Positions 48,133 through 60,344 are shown, counted from the first letter of the stretch. The stretch is DNA of 64,000 nucleotides from Ottelia alismoides (GCA_037367405.1 JAZKJV010003123.1:1-64000); one strand, 5' to 3'. The notes: generated from the letters alone by a model not told the origin. Numbers and translations are program-made.

Positions 48133-48604
48133 CATAGATGACGGTATGAACTCTCTTTCAAGAAACAAAACATGGGATTAGTCCCATTACTGAAGGGAAA
48201 GAAGGATCTTCACAACACGTGGGTGTACAGGGTGAAGAAGGAAGCTGATATTCCATTCGATACAAGGCTCGGCTAGTGGTTAAGGGCTTTCAACAGAAAG
48301 CAGGAGTCGATTTCATAGAGATCTTTGCACGTGTTGTAAAGGTCTCAACCATAAGAGTAGTATTGAGCATTACTGCAGCTGAGAACCTACATTTGGAGCA
48401 GTTGGATGTTAAGACAACATTTGTCCGTGGAGATTTTGAGGAGGACATTTACATGCAACAACCAGAGGGCATTGTAGCTACTAGAAAGGAAAATAGGTAT
48501 ACAAGCTCAGAAAAAAGCCTTTATGTCTTGAAGCATGCACTAAGACAATGGGACAAAAAGTTTGATGATTTCATGACAAATACAGGATTCCGCAAATGTT
48601 ATGC
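48133..48604 (+). pseudogene. Copia RT, first part (Tork-like), split by an LTR
   Basis: N-terminal half of a Ty1/copia RT. A short frame covers the DEMNSL...NKTWDLV-type start (48,140-48,180) and the TWVYRVKKEAD block. After a shift the main frame (48,276-48,677) has KGFQQKAGVDFIEIFA, then QLDVKTTFVRGDFEEDIYMQQPEG, the first catalytic aspartate region of copia RT. The true RT sequence ends at codon 109 of this frame. The last codons up to 48,677 belong to the inserted LTR. The 5' half of the element (LTR, gag, protease, integrase) is absent. Confidence 0.85.
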
Positions 48605-51600
48605 TGATGAATCGCTATTTCATCACATTTATTCTATCATTTTGGTCTTAAAAGCCCTATCTAATACATGTAAATAGCATCAATTTTTACAAAATAGCAT
48701 TAATCATTTATTGCATTTATTGTGTAAATAATATGATTTTTAACGCCAAAATTATATAATAAAGAGAAGAAAAGAAAAGGAATAAAATATCAAAGATATT
48801 TTATGACCCTAAACCCCTAGATCAATTCAAGAATTGAATTGGTCAATAAGGAATAAAGTAGGGTAAATAAGGGCCAAGAATACAATAAAAATTCCATTCT
48901 TTTATTCATTATTTCTAAATTTTTGACACCTATTTTATTCTTTATTATTTATTCTTCAAATAAAGAAACTTTGTACATGAATGTTGTAGATAATAATATT
49001 AATAAAAATACAAAATTGAGTTTGTACAAAAATATATAGTGTTCATTTTATACATTAAATGAAAAACCAAAATCCCAACTTCATCGACCCATATGTTTCA
49101 AATAAAAACTCAAACCTCTAATTGTATATCACTTTTCATAAGCTATTTGATGGAGGTGGTTTCATATTTTTTGGAGTTACTGTGTGAAAGTTAGGTTTTG
49201 GACCCTAATTGTACATTATACCTGATTAAAATATTCAATTTATTCATCCCTCATTATTCGTACATATTTATACTTTTATAATTTTGTAATTATTATTTAT
49301 AACATATGTGCATATTAAAACCAAAATAAAATCACAAAGAAAATGTAAAATAAAATAAGTCTATATTCATACATAGACAAAATACCTATAATAATACTGG
49401 TATCTAAATAAAAGCGGACCCTATTCTTTACATTTTATATTTTTATAATCTTGCAAATACCATGTATATTATATTGAAATTACAAAGATAAAATAAGACA
49501 AAATAAAATGAATTTAAATAAATAAAATGCATACAATACATAGATGAATGTCTATAAACATACCTATATATTATACATACCTATTTATTTAAGTGTACAA
49601 ATAATATCATAAAAATAAAATAAAAATATAATTATACAAATAAAAAAAGATATAATAAAATAATAAAATACAAAATATAAAATAAAAATAAAATAGCCAA
49701 AATATAGGAAAATATACCTATATTTACACCATTAAAAATTAACTACTAATAAATAACATATAAATAAATAAAAATCATTATAAAATACTAAATAAAATAA
49801 TAAATATTTTTTATTTTATAAACAAAAAATAATAAGATCATCTACTATTTATAAATAATTATTTTCGAATAATATTGTTATTTTATCCTATAGTACAGCC
49901 GACGTGGACCAATGGGGTCGCGTCAAGAGTTGATCGCCAGTCAACTACCCCTCTAGGCGTTGCTCCTGTTAGAATAGTCAAATCTTGTGATTTCATGCAT
50001 TTTTCCCGCTTGATCCCTCGATCAAACGTATGCGATCTGTTGTTGAAAATTGATCATTATTCTTCCCTGATACACGTCAGCCCTACAGATCCCATGTACA
50101 AAAATCTGATTCTTTCCCATTAGGCGGACAATAAGGGTGCTATACTTGTTTCATAAATAACCAACCTCCTTCCTCCTTGATTTTTTAGTCATTTTCCCAA
50201 GCCCCAGAGCTCCAGATCTCAACCAAAGTGCATATCCACGTGACAGCTGGAGCGCCCCTGAGATCTTGGATGCTTGCGGAGGAGGGAGGTGCACCCAAGG
50301 CGGTGCCCCGGTGGCGTCCTGCTCCTTGCCTCATCTGGTAGGTCTGAGCTGCGCCTTTATCGTTTTTAGGTAGATTTTATTCTGCATTTAATGTAATGAT
50401 TAGACCTTAGGTTTAGCTTAATTAATACAATTCGTAGCTCGCCGGAGCTCCGCTTCGGCAACCATTTCCATTATGCTCCGCCCGTTGACCACTTGTTGAC
50501 CACCCTCATTTCATTCCCCTATGCCTTCTGAATGCCCTGCACCTTTTCATTAACCCAGATCGACTCTGATATGGAGATCGGGTCTCCATCTCCGCTACCC
50601 TCATCAGAGACGTCCACTTTGACCCACCTTCGCTTCTCGCACCCCAATAAAGCTCCCCAGCCCTTCCTTATGTTGTTTTTAGTTTGTTGTGCAGGTCTGG
50701 AGTGCTAAAGGACCTTTGCGGGGGTCGATTTTGCTTACAATAGGTACCTGGGTGCGCCAAGCTTCCTCGACCTCGCTGGAGAGATCCGATGACAAGAAGG
50801 TCCCTTCGATCCCTCCAGTCAATAGACAAAGACCCCAGGAATGTTTTCAGACTAGTAGTAACTCACGGGATGGTCGGACGCACACACACCACCGGATTGA
50901 AGCTTAAGGACAGGGAAGTTCATCCCTATTCTTCGAGTTGCCCTCTCTGTCGTTCGATCATCTTCCGTACGTCTAGAATAGCAGTTGTCATTGGATCGCG
51001 ATGCACCTCAGCCTTATATCAAGCATTGAAGATCTAACCTCCACCGTCGAAGGCGAAGCATCATCATGTGACAAGAGAGTGGTGCTTGGCAAGTGACCAA
51101 GGTCCAATCATTGGCTTGTGCCTTTATTGGGATAATTTTCACATTATACCATGTATTTTTGTATATTTAATATTTAGTGTTGTAAATAAAATATGATGTG
51201 TAAATAAAATGGGATTTTTTATAGAAGAACCCTTATATTGCTCGGATATTGCAATTGGGTCCTTCCCATGCAGAGTCACGTGTAGTGCCACGTGATGGGT
51301 AGTTTTGCATGTAAGACCCTGACAATTTTTGCAATTATGAAAAAGTTTAATAAAAATTTAAATATGTTGTATATTTTGGTATATTTGCACTGTAGCCCTG
51401 TAGTTTATTTTATTTGCAAAATTGCCCTGGTAGGACATGTATTTTTGTTGCTTTTTGTCTATTTAATAAATATAGCTAATGTGCTTTTAAAAATACACAA
51501 AAATAGGACTAAATGAATCATGCCATGTACTTTCACACCACGTGTTCACTTTGCATTTATAGGCATTTTAATCATTTATTAAAAATGAAATGGAACCTAT

Positions 51601-52496
51601 TTATTCCATGTTTAAAATATAAAACACCAAACAAATATAAAAATCATTAAAATCCATATATATATATAATAAATTTTATCCTATTTTAATTGTAGACTAA
51701 AAATCAATAAAAATGGAAAAATAAAAAAGTTAAAAATTGAAAACTCCAAAATCTTTTATTAAAATCTAAAAAATCATTTAAAAATCTAAAAATATATTTT
51801 CCAATTTTATAATTTTCTTTATATAAATATTGATATATTAAAATTGATTTGGATATTTTTGGGACTTATTTACTATTTTTTAAAATCCAATTCAATTTTG
51901 ATTTATTTATCTAATCCTTTACTTGGGATAAGTTTGACTTTAAAAATACATAAAAATTAGCAAAATTTATATATATATAGGATAACTAAATAATTAGTAA
52001 TATGTAAAAGGCACACAAATACTGTATTTACTGTATTTTGAATATTTTTACATATTTATATATGTAGTCTCTATATATACATTATATTGTATATATACAC
52101 ATATATGTATACATATATATATATCTTATATATTTAAATGAAAAATAAATATAAAAATAGAAAATTAAAAAATCAAATACAAAAACATAAAACAAAAATA
52201 TAAAACTTAAAACCTACAAAAATAATAAAATGGACAAGAGATCCAAGACGAATTTTCTAGCATCATTTTGCCTCCCTCTATCGTTTGCTCCCTGTGTTCG
52301 ACCTCTACACATGCTTACGCCTATACATATTTTGATGTAGAGTTATAATAAATTTTAAGTCCATATTTTTTATAGTTAATTGCTTGATTCTTGTTGTGGG
52401 TCAATTGTTGATTAAAGTTGGGTTTTCTCGAGCGGACACCTCAATGACGCTAATTGAGTTTGATTAGTAGATCCTCGGGAGACCCCCTTTATCTCA
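48605..52496 (+). mobile_element. Solo family-W LTR (copy C), 3.9 kb, inside copia RT
   Basis: Starts TGATGAATCG like the intact LTRs (TGATGAATAC) and ends CTCA. It contains the W-box pair (49,930-49,944, left half mutated to TTGAT), a TATA-like CATAAATA (50,153), the ATTTGCA...CCCTG repeats (51,120-51,440) and the end phrase GCTCCCTGTGTTCGACC near 52,287. No internal sequence is present, so it arose by LTR-LTR recombination. Removing it rejoins the copia RT frame. The base run after it, TGATG (52,497-52,501), equals the first five bases of the LTR. The left duplication probably collapsed into the LTR start. Confidence 0.85.
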
Positions 52497-53560
52497 TGAT
52501 GACTATTTCTGCTACTTCAAGAAGCTTGGTATATCTTACATCATTTTATTATTGTATGTAGATGACATGCTTGTTGTAGGCTCCTGCAAGGAAGACATAA
52601 CAAATCTGAAGGCAATGTTATCCAAGGAGTTTGAAATTAAGAATCTTATTCCTTCAAAGAAAATCTTTGGAAAAAAAATTATGAGAGATATGAAGAACAA
52701 GAAGCTAAGATTGTCTCGATCAGTGTACATCGAGAAGGTACTTGAGAGATTTAATATGAAAAATGCAAAATCTACTCTAATACGGGAGCCACTTCAAACT
52801 TTCAAAGGAGAAAGAACCTGCTATGAAGGAGGAGCATGAGTACATGTCAAAAGTACCCTACTAGTCTGTTGTTGGTAGTTTGATGTACACAATGATTTGC
52901 ACAAGACTAGACATCTCCTATGCAGTGGGAGTTATGAGCAGATTCATGGTGACTCCTAGAAAGAAATATTGGAAAGATGTGAAGTGGATTCTACGCTATT
53001 TGAGAGGTACCTCTAACATAGCATCGTGTTATGGGAATGCTGACATTTTCATTCGAGGTTTTGTGGACTCAGATTTTGCAGGGGATATCGATGGCAAGAA
53101 AAGGACAACATGATATGTCTTTACCTTGGGGAGTGCAGTCATTAGTTGGATCTCTAGACTTCAAAAGATATTAACCATCTCGACCACAGAAGCAGAATAT
53201 GTGGCGACAACAGAAGCTTCAAGCAAATGATATGGTTGAAGGGTCTGGTGAACGAACTGGATAAAAGAATGTGAAGATTGTCAATTATTCAACGATAGTT
53301 AAAGTGTAATTCATCTTGCGAAGAATTCTGCCTTTCACTCGAGTACTAAGCATTGATGTGAAGTATCACCTCATTTAGACGCAGATAGAAGATGAGCAAT
53401 TTAAGTTGAAGAAGATCCACACATTAGAAAATCCTGCTGATATGTTCACAAAGTTGTAACAGTGGAGAAGCTGAAGACATGTTCAACGTCTATTGGTTTT
53501 CAAGCATAGAAGACAAGAAAAGTTCACGTCAATACTATTGAAGATGTGGTGTATACCACA
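52497..53560 (+). pseudogene. Copia RT second part and RNase H (Tork-like)
   Basis: Continues the RT of 48,133-48,604. The catalytic motif LLYVDDMLV is near 52,545, followed by the thumb region (NKKLRLSRSVYIEKVLERF) and the MICTRLDISYAVGVMSRFM block (52,880-53,113). The RNase H part reads STTEAEYVATTEAS near 53,180 and HLAKNSAFHS near 53,312. Stops and frameshifts after 52,839 and 53,113 disable it. Wording fits the Tork/TNT1 lineage. Confidence 0.9.
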
Positions 53561-53582
53561 AATCAGTCTTCAAGTTGGAGAT

Positions 53583-54037
53583 TGTTGAGATTTATCCTAT
53601 GAAGACTGATTGGTTGAATACTAGTGGAGTACATTGCTGATGTGGCTGATCTCCCTCTTACTTTCTTATTGGCTTAGTGTTGTTGGGTTAGATTTTTGAG
53701 GTGTCTAATCCACGTCCTGCATTCTGGTCAGCTGAGAGCTGATGGGTTGGATTGCTGAGATGTTCAACCCACCTCCTGCATCATGATTGGTTGAGAGCTG
53801 GTGGTGGGGATTGTTGAATACTTGGTATTCTTATGTTGTGGTATAAAAGGAGCTCTATGACACCACATATTGTATCCAAAAACATCATTCAAGAAATAGT
53901 AGAGAGAGTCTGATGTGAGCTAGTGGAGTACTCACATTGCTGAACCACTATAAATCCTCGTCTTGTGCGATTGTGCGTGCTTTCTTCTTCGATTGTAGTT
54001 CTAATCGTGTGGTGCTTGATCGGATCTGTCCCCAACA
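53583..54037 (+). repeat. 3' LTR of the Tork-like copia element, 455 bp
   Basis: TGTTGAGATTT...CCCAACA with matching ends TGTTG/CAACA, directly after a polypurine tract (AGTTGGAGAT, 53,573-53,582). A TATA box TATAAAAGG is at 53,842-53,850. Imperfect internal repeats of GGTTG-GAG-CTG-TG and 'CCAC-TCCTGCAT' occur at about 53,720 and 53,765. The 5' LTR is not in the window, so insertion age cannot be judged. Confidence 0.85.
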
Positions 54038-54443
54038 TACCTCACGTCCCATGTATTCTAACTCAATTCCAAACACTTCCAAAAAATGATATGAGAACTT
54101 CTCACCATATTTCTGGTTCTCACGAGATTGGAAAGGATCAAGGTCAACTGGACGGAGTTCATATTTAAGAACATGAAATCTCGTAGCCTTGCATGTTTTC
54201 CGTACATAGTCGTGGTCATCCATTTATGCAGCATACATAGGGATGACATGAATTTTAATAAAAAGATTTCAGAGGTTAACTTCTTTGACCATTCTTACTT
54301 AAGGAAAGGGATGTTCCCAAAAACTAATGAAATCCCCGCCCGTTCTAACCCTGAAATGGATTCCCCACGAACTCAACCCAAACTATATGATATTCCCTCT
54401 AGATCCTATAACCCTCAACCTCCGAATTCTGTCTATCACGAAG
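54038..54443 (+). other. Possible old coding sequence, unrecognised
   Basis: A plus-strand frame from 54,128 to 54,454 has protein-like composition (KKISEVNFFDHSYLRKGMFP and a proline-rich end). It would continue past the hAT MITE after a one-base shift as RYLLGEAISSSPLARDIPTF (54,900-55,041). I do not recognise the protein. It may be part of a decayed transposon or host gene that the MITE interrupted. Confidence 0.3.
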
Positions 54444-54451
54444 TACAAGAC

Positions 54452-54887
54452 TAGACCTGGCCAACGGGCTGGGGGCCCGCCCGCCCAGCCCGCCCACCCT
54501 GTTCATGGGCCGGGCTTGGGCTTCGAAATTTAAGCATGGGCCGGCCCGGTCCGGCCCGCAAAAAATAAAAAATATATAAATATATGTCAAATTATACATG
54601 TATTAATATGATATGCTTTAAGTTTTTCATTTGTGACACTAGTTTTAAATAAAAATTCAATAGTTTACATGTCAAGTAACATGTAAACTATGTATATTAG
54701 TTATATAAAGTATAGTTGGTATTAATAAAATCATCTATATGTATTAAATACCATTAAAAAGTCAATGGAAAATGACCAAAATGGGCCATGGGCCGGCCCA
54801 TGGGCGGGCCTTGGACAAAGGTTTTTTTACCTCGGCCCGTTCGGCCCGGCCCATGGGCCGGCCCGGCCCGCAATTTGACCAGGTCTA
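54452..54887. mobile_element. 436-bp hAT MITE with perfect 8-bp TSD
   Basis: Inverted ends TAGACCTGGCCAA (left) and, complementary, TAGACCTGGTCAA (right), flanked by an exact 8-bp duplication TACAAGAC at 54,444-54,451 and 54,888-54,895. Both subterminal parts are dense in GGGCCGG/CCGGCCC, while the middle is AT-rich. There is no coding capacity. Short frames in the GC parts are by-products. Confidence 0.92.
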
Positions 54888-55059
54888 TACAAGACAACCA
54901 CGATACCTACTCGGGGAAGCCATTTCTTCTTCACCGCTAGCAAGAGATATACCAACATTTCTAAAAAGACAACATTATAAGGAACACATTTCACTCTACT
55001 TGAGGAAACTCAATAATGCCTTGCAAGCTATTTTAGCTTAGGCGGTGATCAAGGTGGAT

Positions 55060-55830
55060 CTCCGAAGCATGCACATCATAAAGACCAACATTTCTTTGAT
55101 TTCGACTCAACCAATCCATGATCATTAGCTTTTTTTTATTTTAGCTTAAAAATATTATGTTATATATGTGTCCTCTTTCCATGTGCAAGTCCTTTGTATC
55201 CTAGACAAATACATCTTTGTATTGCTTGCTTATTTATTTATCGTATCATAAAATTTGCGTGTTTAAATACTTTCCAATTTATGTATAAAAACAAAATTGT
55301 TATTAGGTTTGTTATGGGGTTTTCTTTTCGTTTTGCTTATAACATAACGGGGGAATATTTCATGATTTATTTTATTCTTTATGGAGCTTTATGAAAGTTT
55401 CTCCCAATCATATCTCCCCTCGTCCTAAAATTTGGTTCGTCATTATAGCGGATCCGATCAGAATGATATCGAATATGCCAATTGCAGATTGGATTAGATC
55501 ATTTGCCAAAATCCAATATGATCCAATAATTAATATGTATTATGCACACATGAATCCATGATTTTCTCTTCAACATCGCGTGTTATTGTTTGTACATAGT
55601 TTTACATATTGGCTATGAAATTTTGTTAAATTGGATAATATGCTAAATTTGACAATTCAATTTCTTACACCACTTTACATATTCAGAGTCAAGTGCCATT
55701 TTATTAAAAAAAATGAATGTAGAATTATATTATAAAACCCCAATATTCCTTGTAGTAAATGTTCATTTGTTTAGATCTATCTGTGTCATCAAACAATAAT
55801 CTAAATGTGAAGTGCTACAAATATGATAAT
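55060..55830. other. No recognisable feature
   Basis: AT-rich DNA. The 66-codon frame at 55,194-55,394 has no motif. Confidence 0.3.
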
Positions 55831-55834
55831 AAAC

Positions 55835-57377
55835 TAATACATTATCTTGATGATGGGACAATCACTGTGACACTGTAGAAGTGGCCAAGGCACTTGACAT
55901 TATTCAATGCAGGGGTCCAGAGATGGGGTTTATTCTAAATATAAAAAAACAAAGATTTTCTGGCCTTCATGTGATGGCCAGAAGATCCGTAAATGATTGT
56001 TTCCCATGGATATTGGGAGGTCGCAGCTAGGTGTGAAGTTGCTTAGAGGAGTTGTGAGTAGGGATAAAGACTTTATTGAAGATTTGACTATGGTGAGGGC
56101 TACCAAGGTTGTTGACTTAATGCATTTACTTCCTCAGCTGGATGATCCACAAAGTGAGCTACTTCTATTATGATCTTGTATGGGTACTGCCAAGCTTATG
56201 TTCGACTTACGGACATGCCAACCCACATACATGAAACGGACCGCTACATGATTTGACAAAGGGTTACGCGGAGCTATTGAGGATATTGTGGTGTGTGGAG
56301 GTCCTTTCTTTGGTGACCTTCAATGGAGAGTGGCGTCGCTACCCATCCGACTCGGCGGTTTAGGTCTTTATTCAGCTATTGAGGCTTCTTCATATGCTTT
56401 TGTGGCCTCGAGAGCTCAATCCTGGATGCTCCAAGACCACATGCTACGAGACAGCGAGACACATGGTATGGATTCTGATTTTCTTAATGCTTTGGAAGGC
56501 CTACGTGTCACACTTTCATCTATTGATCTTACATATTTTGTTAGTAAGGATATCGTCCCCATAAAGCCCAGAATGCTTTGGCGAGTTCTTTTTTTAGCAA
56601 AATAGTAAAAGATATGGAAGCTGAGTTTGACATAACTGCTAGACAAAAAAACAATTTTCTGTTGTTTACAAGTTGAACATGCCCAAGATTTTCTTCTTGC
56701 CATTCCTGTTGAGAGGCTTGGAATGCATATGTCACCCATCGAATATTCGTAGTATTCTCAAGTACCGCCTCATGATTCCTTTTTTCCCACCAGATGAGGC
56801 TTGTCCAGTATGCCACAAATCCTACTTAGATGCTTTTGCGGAGCATACCGTTCATTGTCGCGAACTTCCAGGTTTTAAATACAGACACGATCTTGTCAGA
56901 GATGTTCTTTTTGATGTACTCAGACATGCGGGTGTTGCTTCAAAAAAAGAAGCACCGGTGAATTTCTTAACTGATCCACAAGAGGGGAGATCGACACTTA
57001 GACCGACAGATGTTTTGATATTTGGATGGGTTGGAGGAAAGCATGCATGTGTTGATTTGACTGGAGTTTCTCCATTGGTGGGTCCGATAAAGAGTGATTT
57101 TGTTGCGAGATGCGCGGCACAAAAAGCTGCCTCAACTAAAGTCGCTAAGCATGAGAAGGCCTGCATTGACAATCAACATGTATTCATCCCCTTTGATTTT
57201 GATACATTTGGGTTCTTGGCAAGTGAAGCAGTGGGGCTCCTTAAGATTCAAAAATTCATGCATAGCAATGTTATGGTTCCTAAGTCTATGAAGGTTGTAT
57301 TTCGAAGGATTGGATTTGCCATTCAAAAGGGATTGACAGCGCAGCTTGTTGCCCGTCACCCATCAATTTCTATGTAA
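55835..57377 (+). pseudogene. Non-LTR retroelement, RT end plus RLE-like C-terminus
   Basis: A 5'-truncated reverse-transcriptase protein. The RT catalytic motif YLDDG is at about 55,842. After shifts and stops the thumb region is open at 56,288-56,605 (GPFFGDLQWRVASLPIRLGGLGL). The C-terminal frame 56,673-57,377 (234 codons) reads through a CPVC...H...C knuckle (codons 46-65), an RHD motif, an RPTDVLIFGW block and a CVDLTGVSP block to a normal stop. A CCHC knuckle followed by an R-H, then P-D and D blocks is the layout of the restriction-like endonuclease of R2/NeSL-type elements. Plant LINEs usually carry an N-terminal APE nuclease instead. Similar proteins are, to my knowledge, annotated widely in plants as 'reverse transcriptase domain'. 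No poly-A tail seen. Confidence 0.75.
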
Positions 57378-57379
57378 CT

Positions 57380-58352
57380 TCCAAGATAAATACGAGGATG
57401 TCATACACAATTGAAATATCAAATGAACTAATAAGACTAATACAGAGGATGCATAAGTATAAACGGCCGATCAAACCCTTGAATCGGATTGTTTTGGAAT
57501 TAAATGTATAATGGATTAATTTAGAGGCTGGAACAAGCTCTAATATGTAAAGATCAGAGAAGATTAAAACCTAATCCATGTAGTTCTCTGTCAAAAAACT
57601 TAAATCTGTTATAAAAGGAAAGAACTCTGGAACAAAGCAGTCCTATTCCAAAATAAGCCAGTCTACATCATAAGGTCGTTTCATGATACTATCAAACACT
57701 ATCCATGGAGATTGTCGCTCTTACAACATTTATTTTTTTAAACTATCATTCACGTATTTCAGGTCAAACAAGGGAAAAAGAATAAGTCTTACCTATTTAT
57801 ATCCCCTACTTATCCATTATTCATAATCTCCCAACAAAATACCACCATAGTAAAACATCTCGACCAAATCCATCCGTCGATCATTGTTATCACTACGCTT
57901 AAATTGCTGCCTTGGATCTTTCAAAAGAAAATGAAAGATATAAAATACATAGCACGAGTATTTCAAGATTTCGAATATAAAAGAGCTAGAAAGACAAAGT
58001 CACTAATGTAAAGAATCCAAAATACTATCAATGTTTCTACAGCATTATCTATAAACAAAAGGCTGGACGAAAAAATCTCCCTCAATATGGGTACACATAT
58101 CAACTAATCAAAACACGAATTAACTGGAGTTACGCACGTCCAACTTGCCTTGTATCAGAAATGGATCACATTGCGCAATGGGACAGATCTGGTCGTGATC
58201 CAGCAATCAATAGGAAGAGAGGCCTAACTAATCCTGTTGTTGGATCACTACCAGATCCATCTGGTTACGGGAGGGAGGGGATCTGCTCTGATGACAATAA
58301 TCTGTAATGTAATTGGTTGTTCGTCTAATACATATGCACTATCATTCTCTGT
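57380..58352 (-). other. Region 3' of the DUF868 gene
   Basis: No coding frame. The part next to the stop codon (about 58,050-58,352) presumably holds the 3' untranslated region on the minus strand. No polyadenylation signal can be picked with certainty. Confidence 0.3.
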
Positions 58353-59763
58353 TTATAGGACCCTCAAGGCATGGATGAGGAGGGAGAAGCCGGACTTGCC
58401 ATGCTCCCCTTTTTGCAGCATTTCCTCCTCCAGCCACAGGCGGCTCTCCAATGCACTCCTAGTCCGAAACAAGAACACAGCTCGGTCAGAGGAGTGGCCT
58501 TTTGTTCGATCACCTCCATGGCTAAAGCACCAATTGCATACATCCCACATCATGTCAATGGGCAAACCATCCACAAATATGGTCTGGTTTCCACGGAAGT
58601 TCCACCAGAGATGTCTTACATGCACTACCTTCTTCTTGTCGATGAAGACGCACAATTCTGATTGCTTTGCGTCTGTATCTTCATCAGCCTTGCACCTGTA
58701 ATCACAGTCATTTTTAATTCAATTCCACACTGCAAAGAACTTTCACTTAATCTTATTTATGTCTGAGAAGGTGAGATGCATTTTTTTTAAAATGTGCTGC
58801 AAGCAAAATGCTTAAGATCAAGTAGCACCAAACAGAGTTAATGTGTTTAAAAAACTGATAAAAGAAAAACAGTGGCTATTGGGAGGCAATAGAAAAAGTC
58901 AGATGTCGAGAGTGCACAAATTATACTTCTAGATGGGTAGGATATCGAGTAGAAAGGAGAAAGAAGTAACACAGATATAAAGGCACAGTATTAAAAAAGT
59001 CAATCTTTTCTAGCCATGTCAAGGTATCGCAGGCAAGAAATCGTCCCATCGCGGGGATGTATACCTAGATATTTGATAGAGAACTGTAGGAAAAGTATAG
59101 TCTTCGTTTTTTCTTCGTTTTCTTCCTCCTCGCCTTGTCTTTCTCGTTAATCAAAGATTAAGAAACGGGATGCAGTAGCTCAACAATTAAGACAACTATG
59201 ACCAACCTGATTGAGATCTCGTGCTGGCGGCCTCCGTCGCCGAAGCACGCCCGGGTGCAGAAGACGGAGGCACCCACCACCTGCTCCCGCCTCCCCACCA
59301 ACCCGAAGTCCGACTTAGGAAGCATCCTGAGCTGATCGCCACCCAGGTCCCCTATCAGCAGAGTCACCTCGTCTTCGGCCATCACCGCCACGTAGTACCC
59401 GTCCACCGGCTCTGGACCCACCTCGTACCTCGCGCTGGTGATGTCCCAATACAGACCGATCATGGCGCCCGCAACCGTGAAGGACCTGCTCCCCTTTTTC
59501 TTCCTGAGGAGCACGGGACCCCCGCCGCCTCCGCCGCCGAGGTCCTCGACGGCGAGGGCGAGGTTCTGACCAGCCTGGCTCTTGGTCCATGAGACCCTGA
59601 TGATGAATTCCCGGGAGCTCGACAACCTGGACCTGTAGAGGCACGTGACCCCACTCTGGGCCCCCGCTTGGCTGTGGCTCACGGGACCACGGCCGCTGCC
59701 GGAGCACGCCAAGTCCGCTACTTTCACCGCGTGGTCACCGTAGCACGAGACGAAGTCCCGCAT
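58353..59763 (-). CDS. DUF868 family protein, two coding exons
   Basis: Plant-specific protein of unknown biochemical function. Exon 1 is 59,763-59,207 (557 bp), the intron 59,206-58,696 (511 bp, donor CAG|GTTGGT, acceptor TTACAG|G), exon 2 58,695-58,353 (343 bp). Together they give exactly 300 codons (299 aa), near the usual DUF868 length. The start MRDFVSCYGDHAVKV matches the family's N-terminus. Conserved blocks follow: VTCLYRSRLSS, IGLYWDITSARYEVGPEPVDGYYVAV, LLIGDLGGD, then in exon 2 VRHLWWNFRGNQTIFVDGLP and WDVCNWCF. A glycine run (GGGGGGG, near residue 83) sits in a loop region. Exon 1 is very GC-rich, unlike its surroundings. No frameshift or stop is seen, so this is the one apparently intact gene in the window. 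Confidence 0.93.
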
Positions 59764-59765
59764 CT

Positions 59766-59838
59766 CTGCAAGGAAAAGATCGTGCTATCTTCCCTACAGG
59801 GGAGATCGGAATGCGAGGGTAAGGACGACGGGGGTTAC
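59766..59838 (-). other. Candidate intron in the DUF868 5' UTR
   Basis: On the minus strand GAGAG|GTAACC at 59,838 and CCTTGCAG at 59,766, two bases before the start codon, would bound a 73-bp intron. A pyrimidine tract precedes the acceptor. Inferred only from splice-site quality. Confidence 0.35.
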
Positions 59839-60344
59839 CTCTCTCCGGGATGCGGACGGGCAAGATCGGGCCTGGGAGGATGGATTGCGGCTGGGAATGG
59901 GTGCTTTGAGTTAGACGCACTTGATCATCTTGGTGAAGGTGACTGTTTCCTCACGTCCTTCCTGAAGGTGTGGTCTGGGTCTCCTCTGCAAGCTATACGG
60001 AGAAGGAGGGTCGTTTATTGTGGAGTTGGCGTTATAGGACAGCGACCCCCAATTGAGGGAGTTATCAGTGCACTCAAAGCGACGGGGGAATCTGGAAGAT
60101 CTGTTGGAGTAATTAGTGGATTTGCCCGAAGGTACGATCTATGCGTTGTCAGTTTCTGAGGACTGATTAAACAATTGGGATAGCAATTTCAATATTGACT
60201 TGAGAACAAATGATTTATCATGCATTTCTCTTTCCTAGATACCATGGGCTAGAAGTTGTGATAACCGGTACACTATATGGGAAAATGTGGAGTCATCTTG
60301 GCTACCTCCGTCTATAATTCCTAAATTTCTAGTGATATTTTCTA
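59839..60344 (-). promoter_or_regulatory. Probable upstream region of the DUF868 gene
   Basis: Lies between the gene and the candidate Pack-MULE. The plus-strand frame 59,668-60,159 is mostly a shadow of exon 1. No clear TATA box. Confidence 0.3.

Noticed and set aside
59158..59763. Single-exon reading of the 201-codon frame
   Set aside because: The DUF868 family sequence breaks off at residue 185 at a good donor site and resumes in phase at 58,695, so the last 15 codons are intron.
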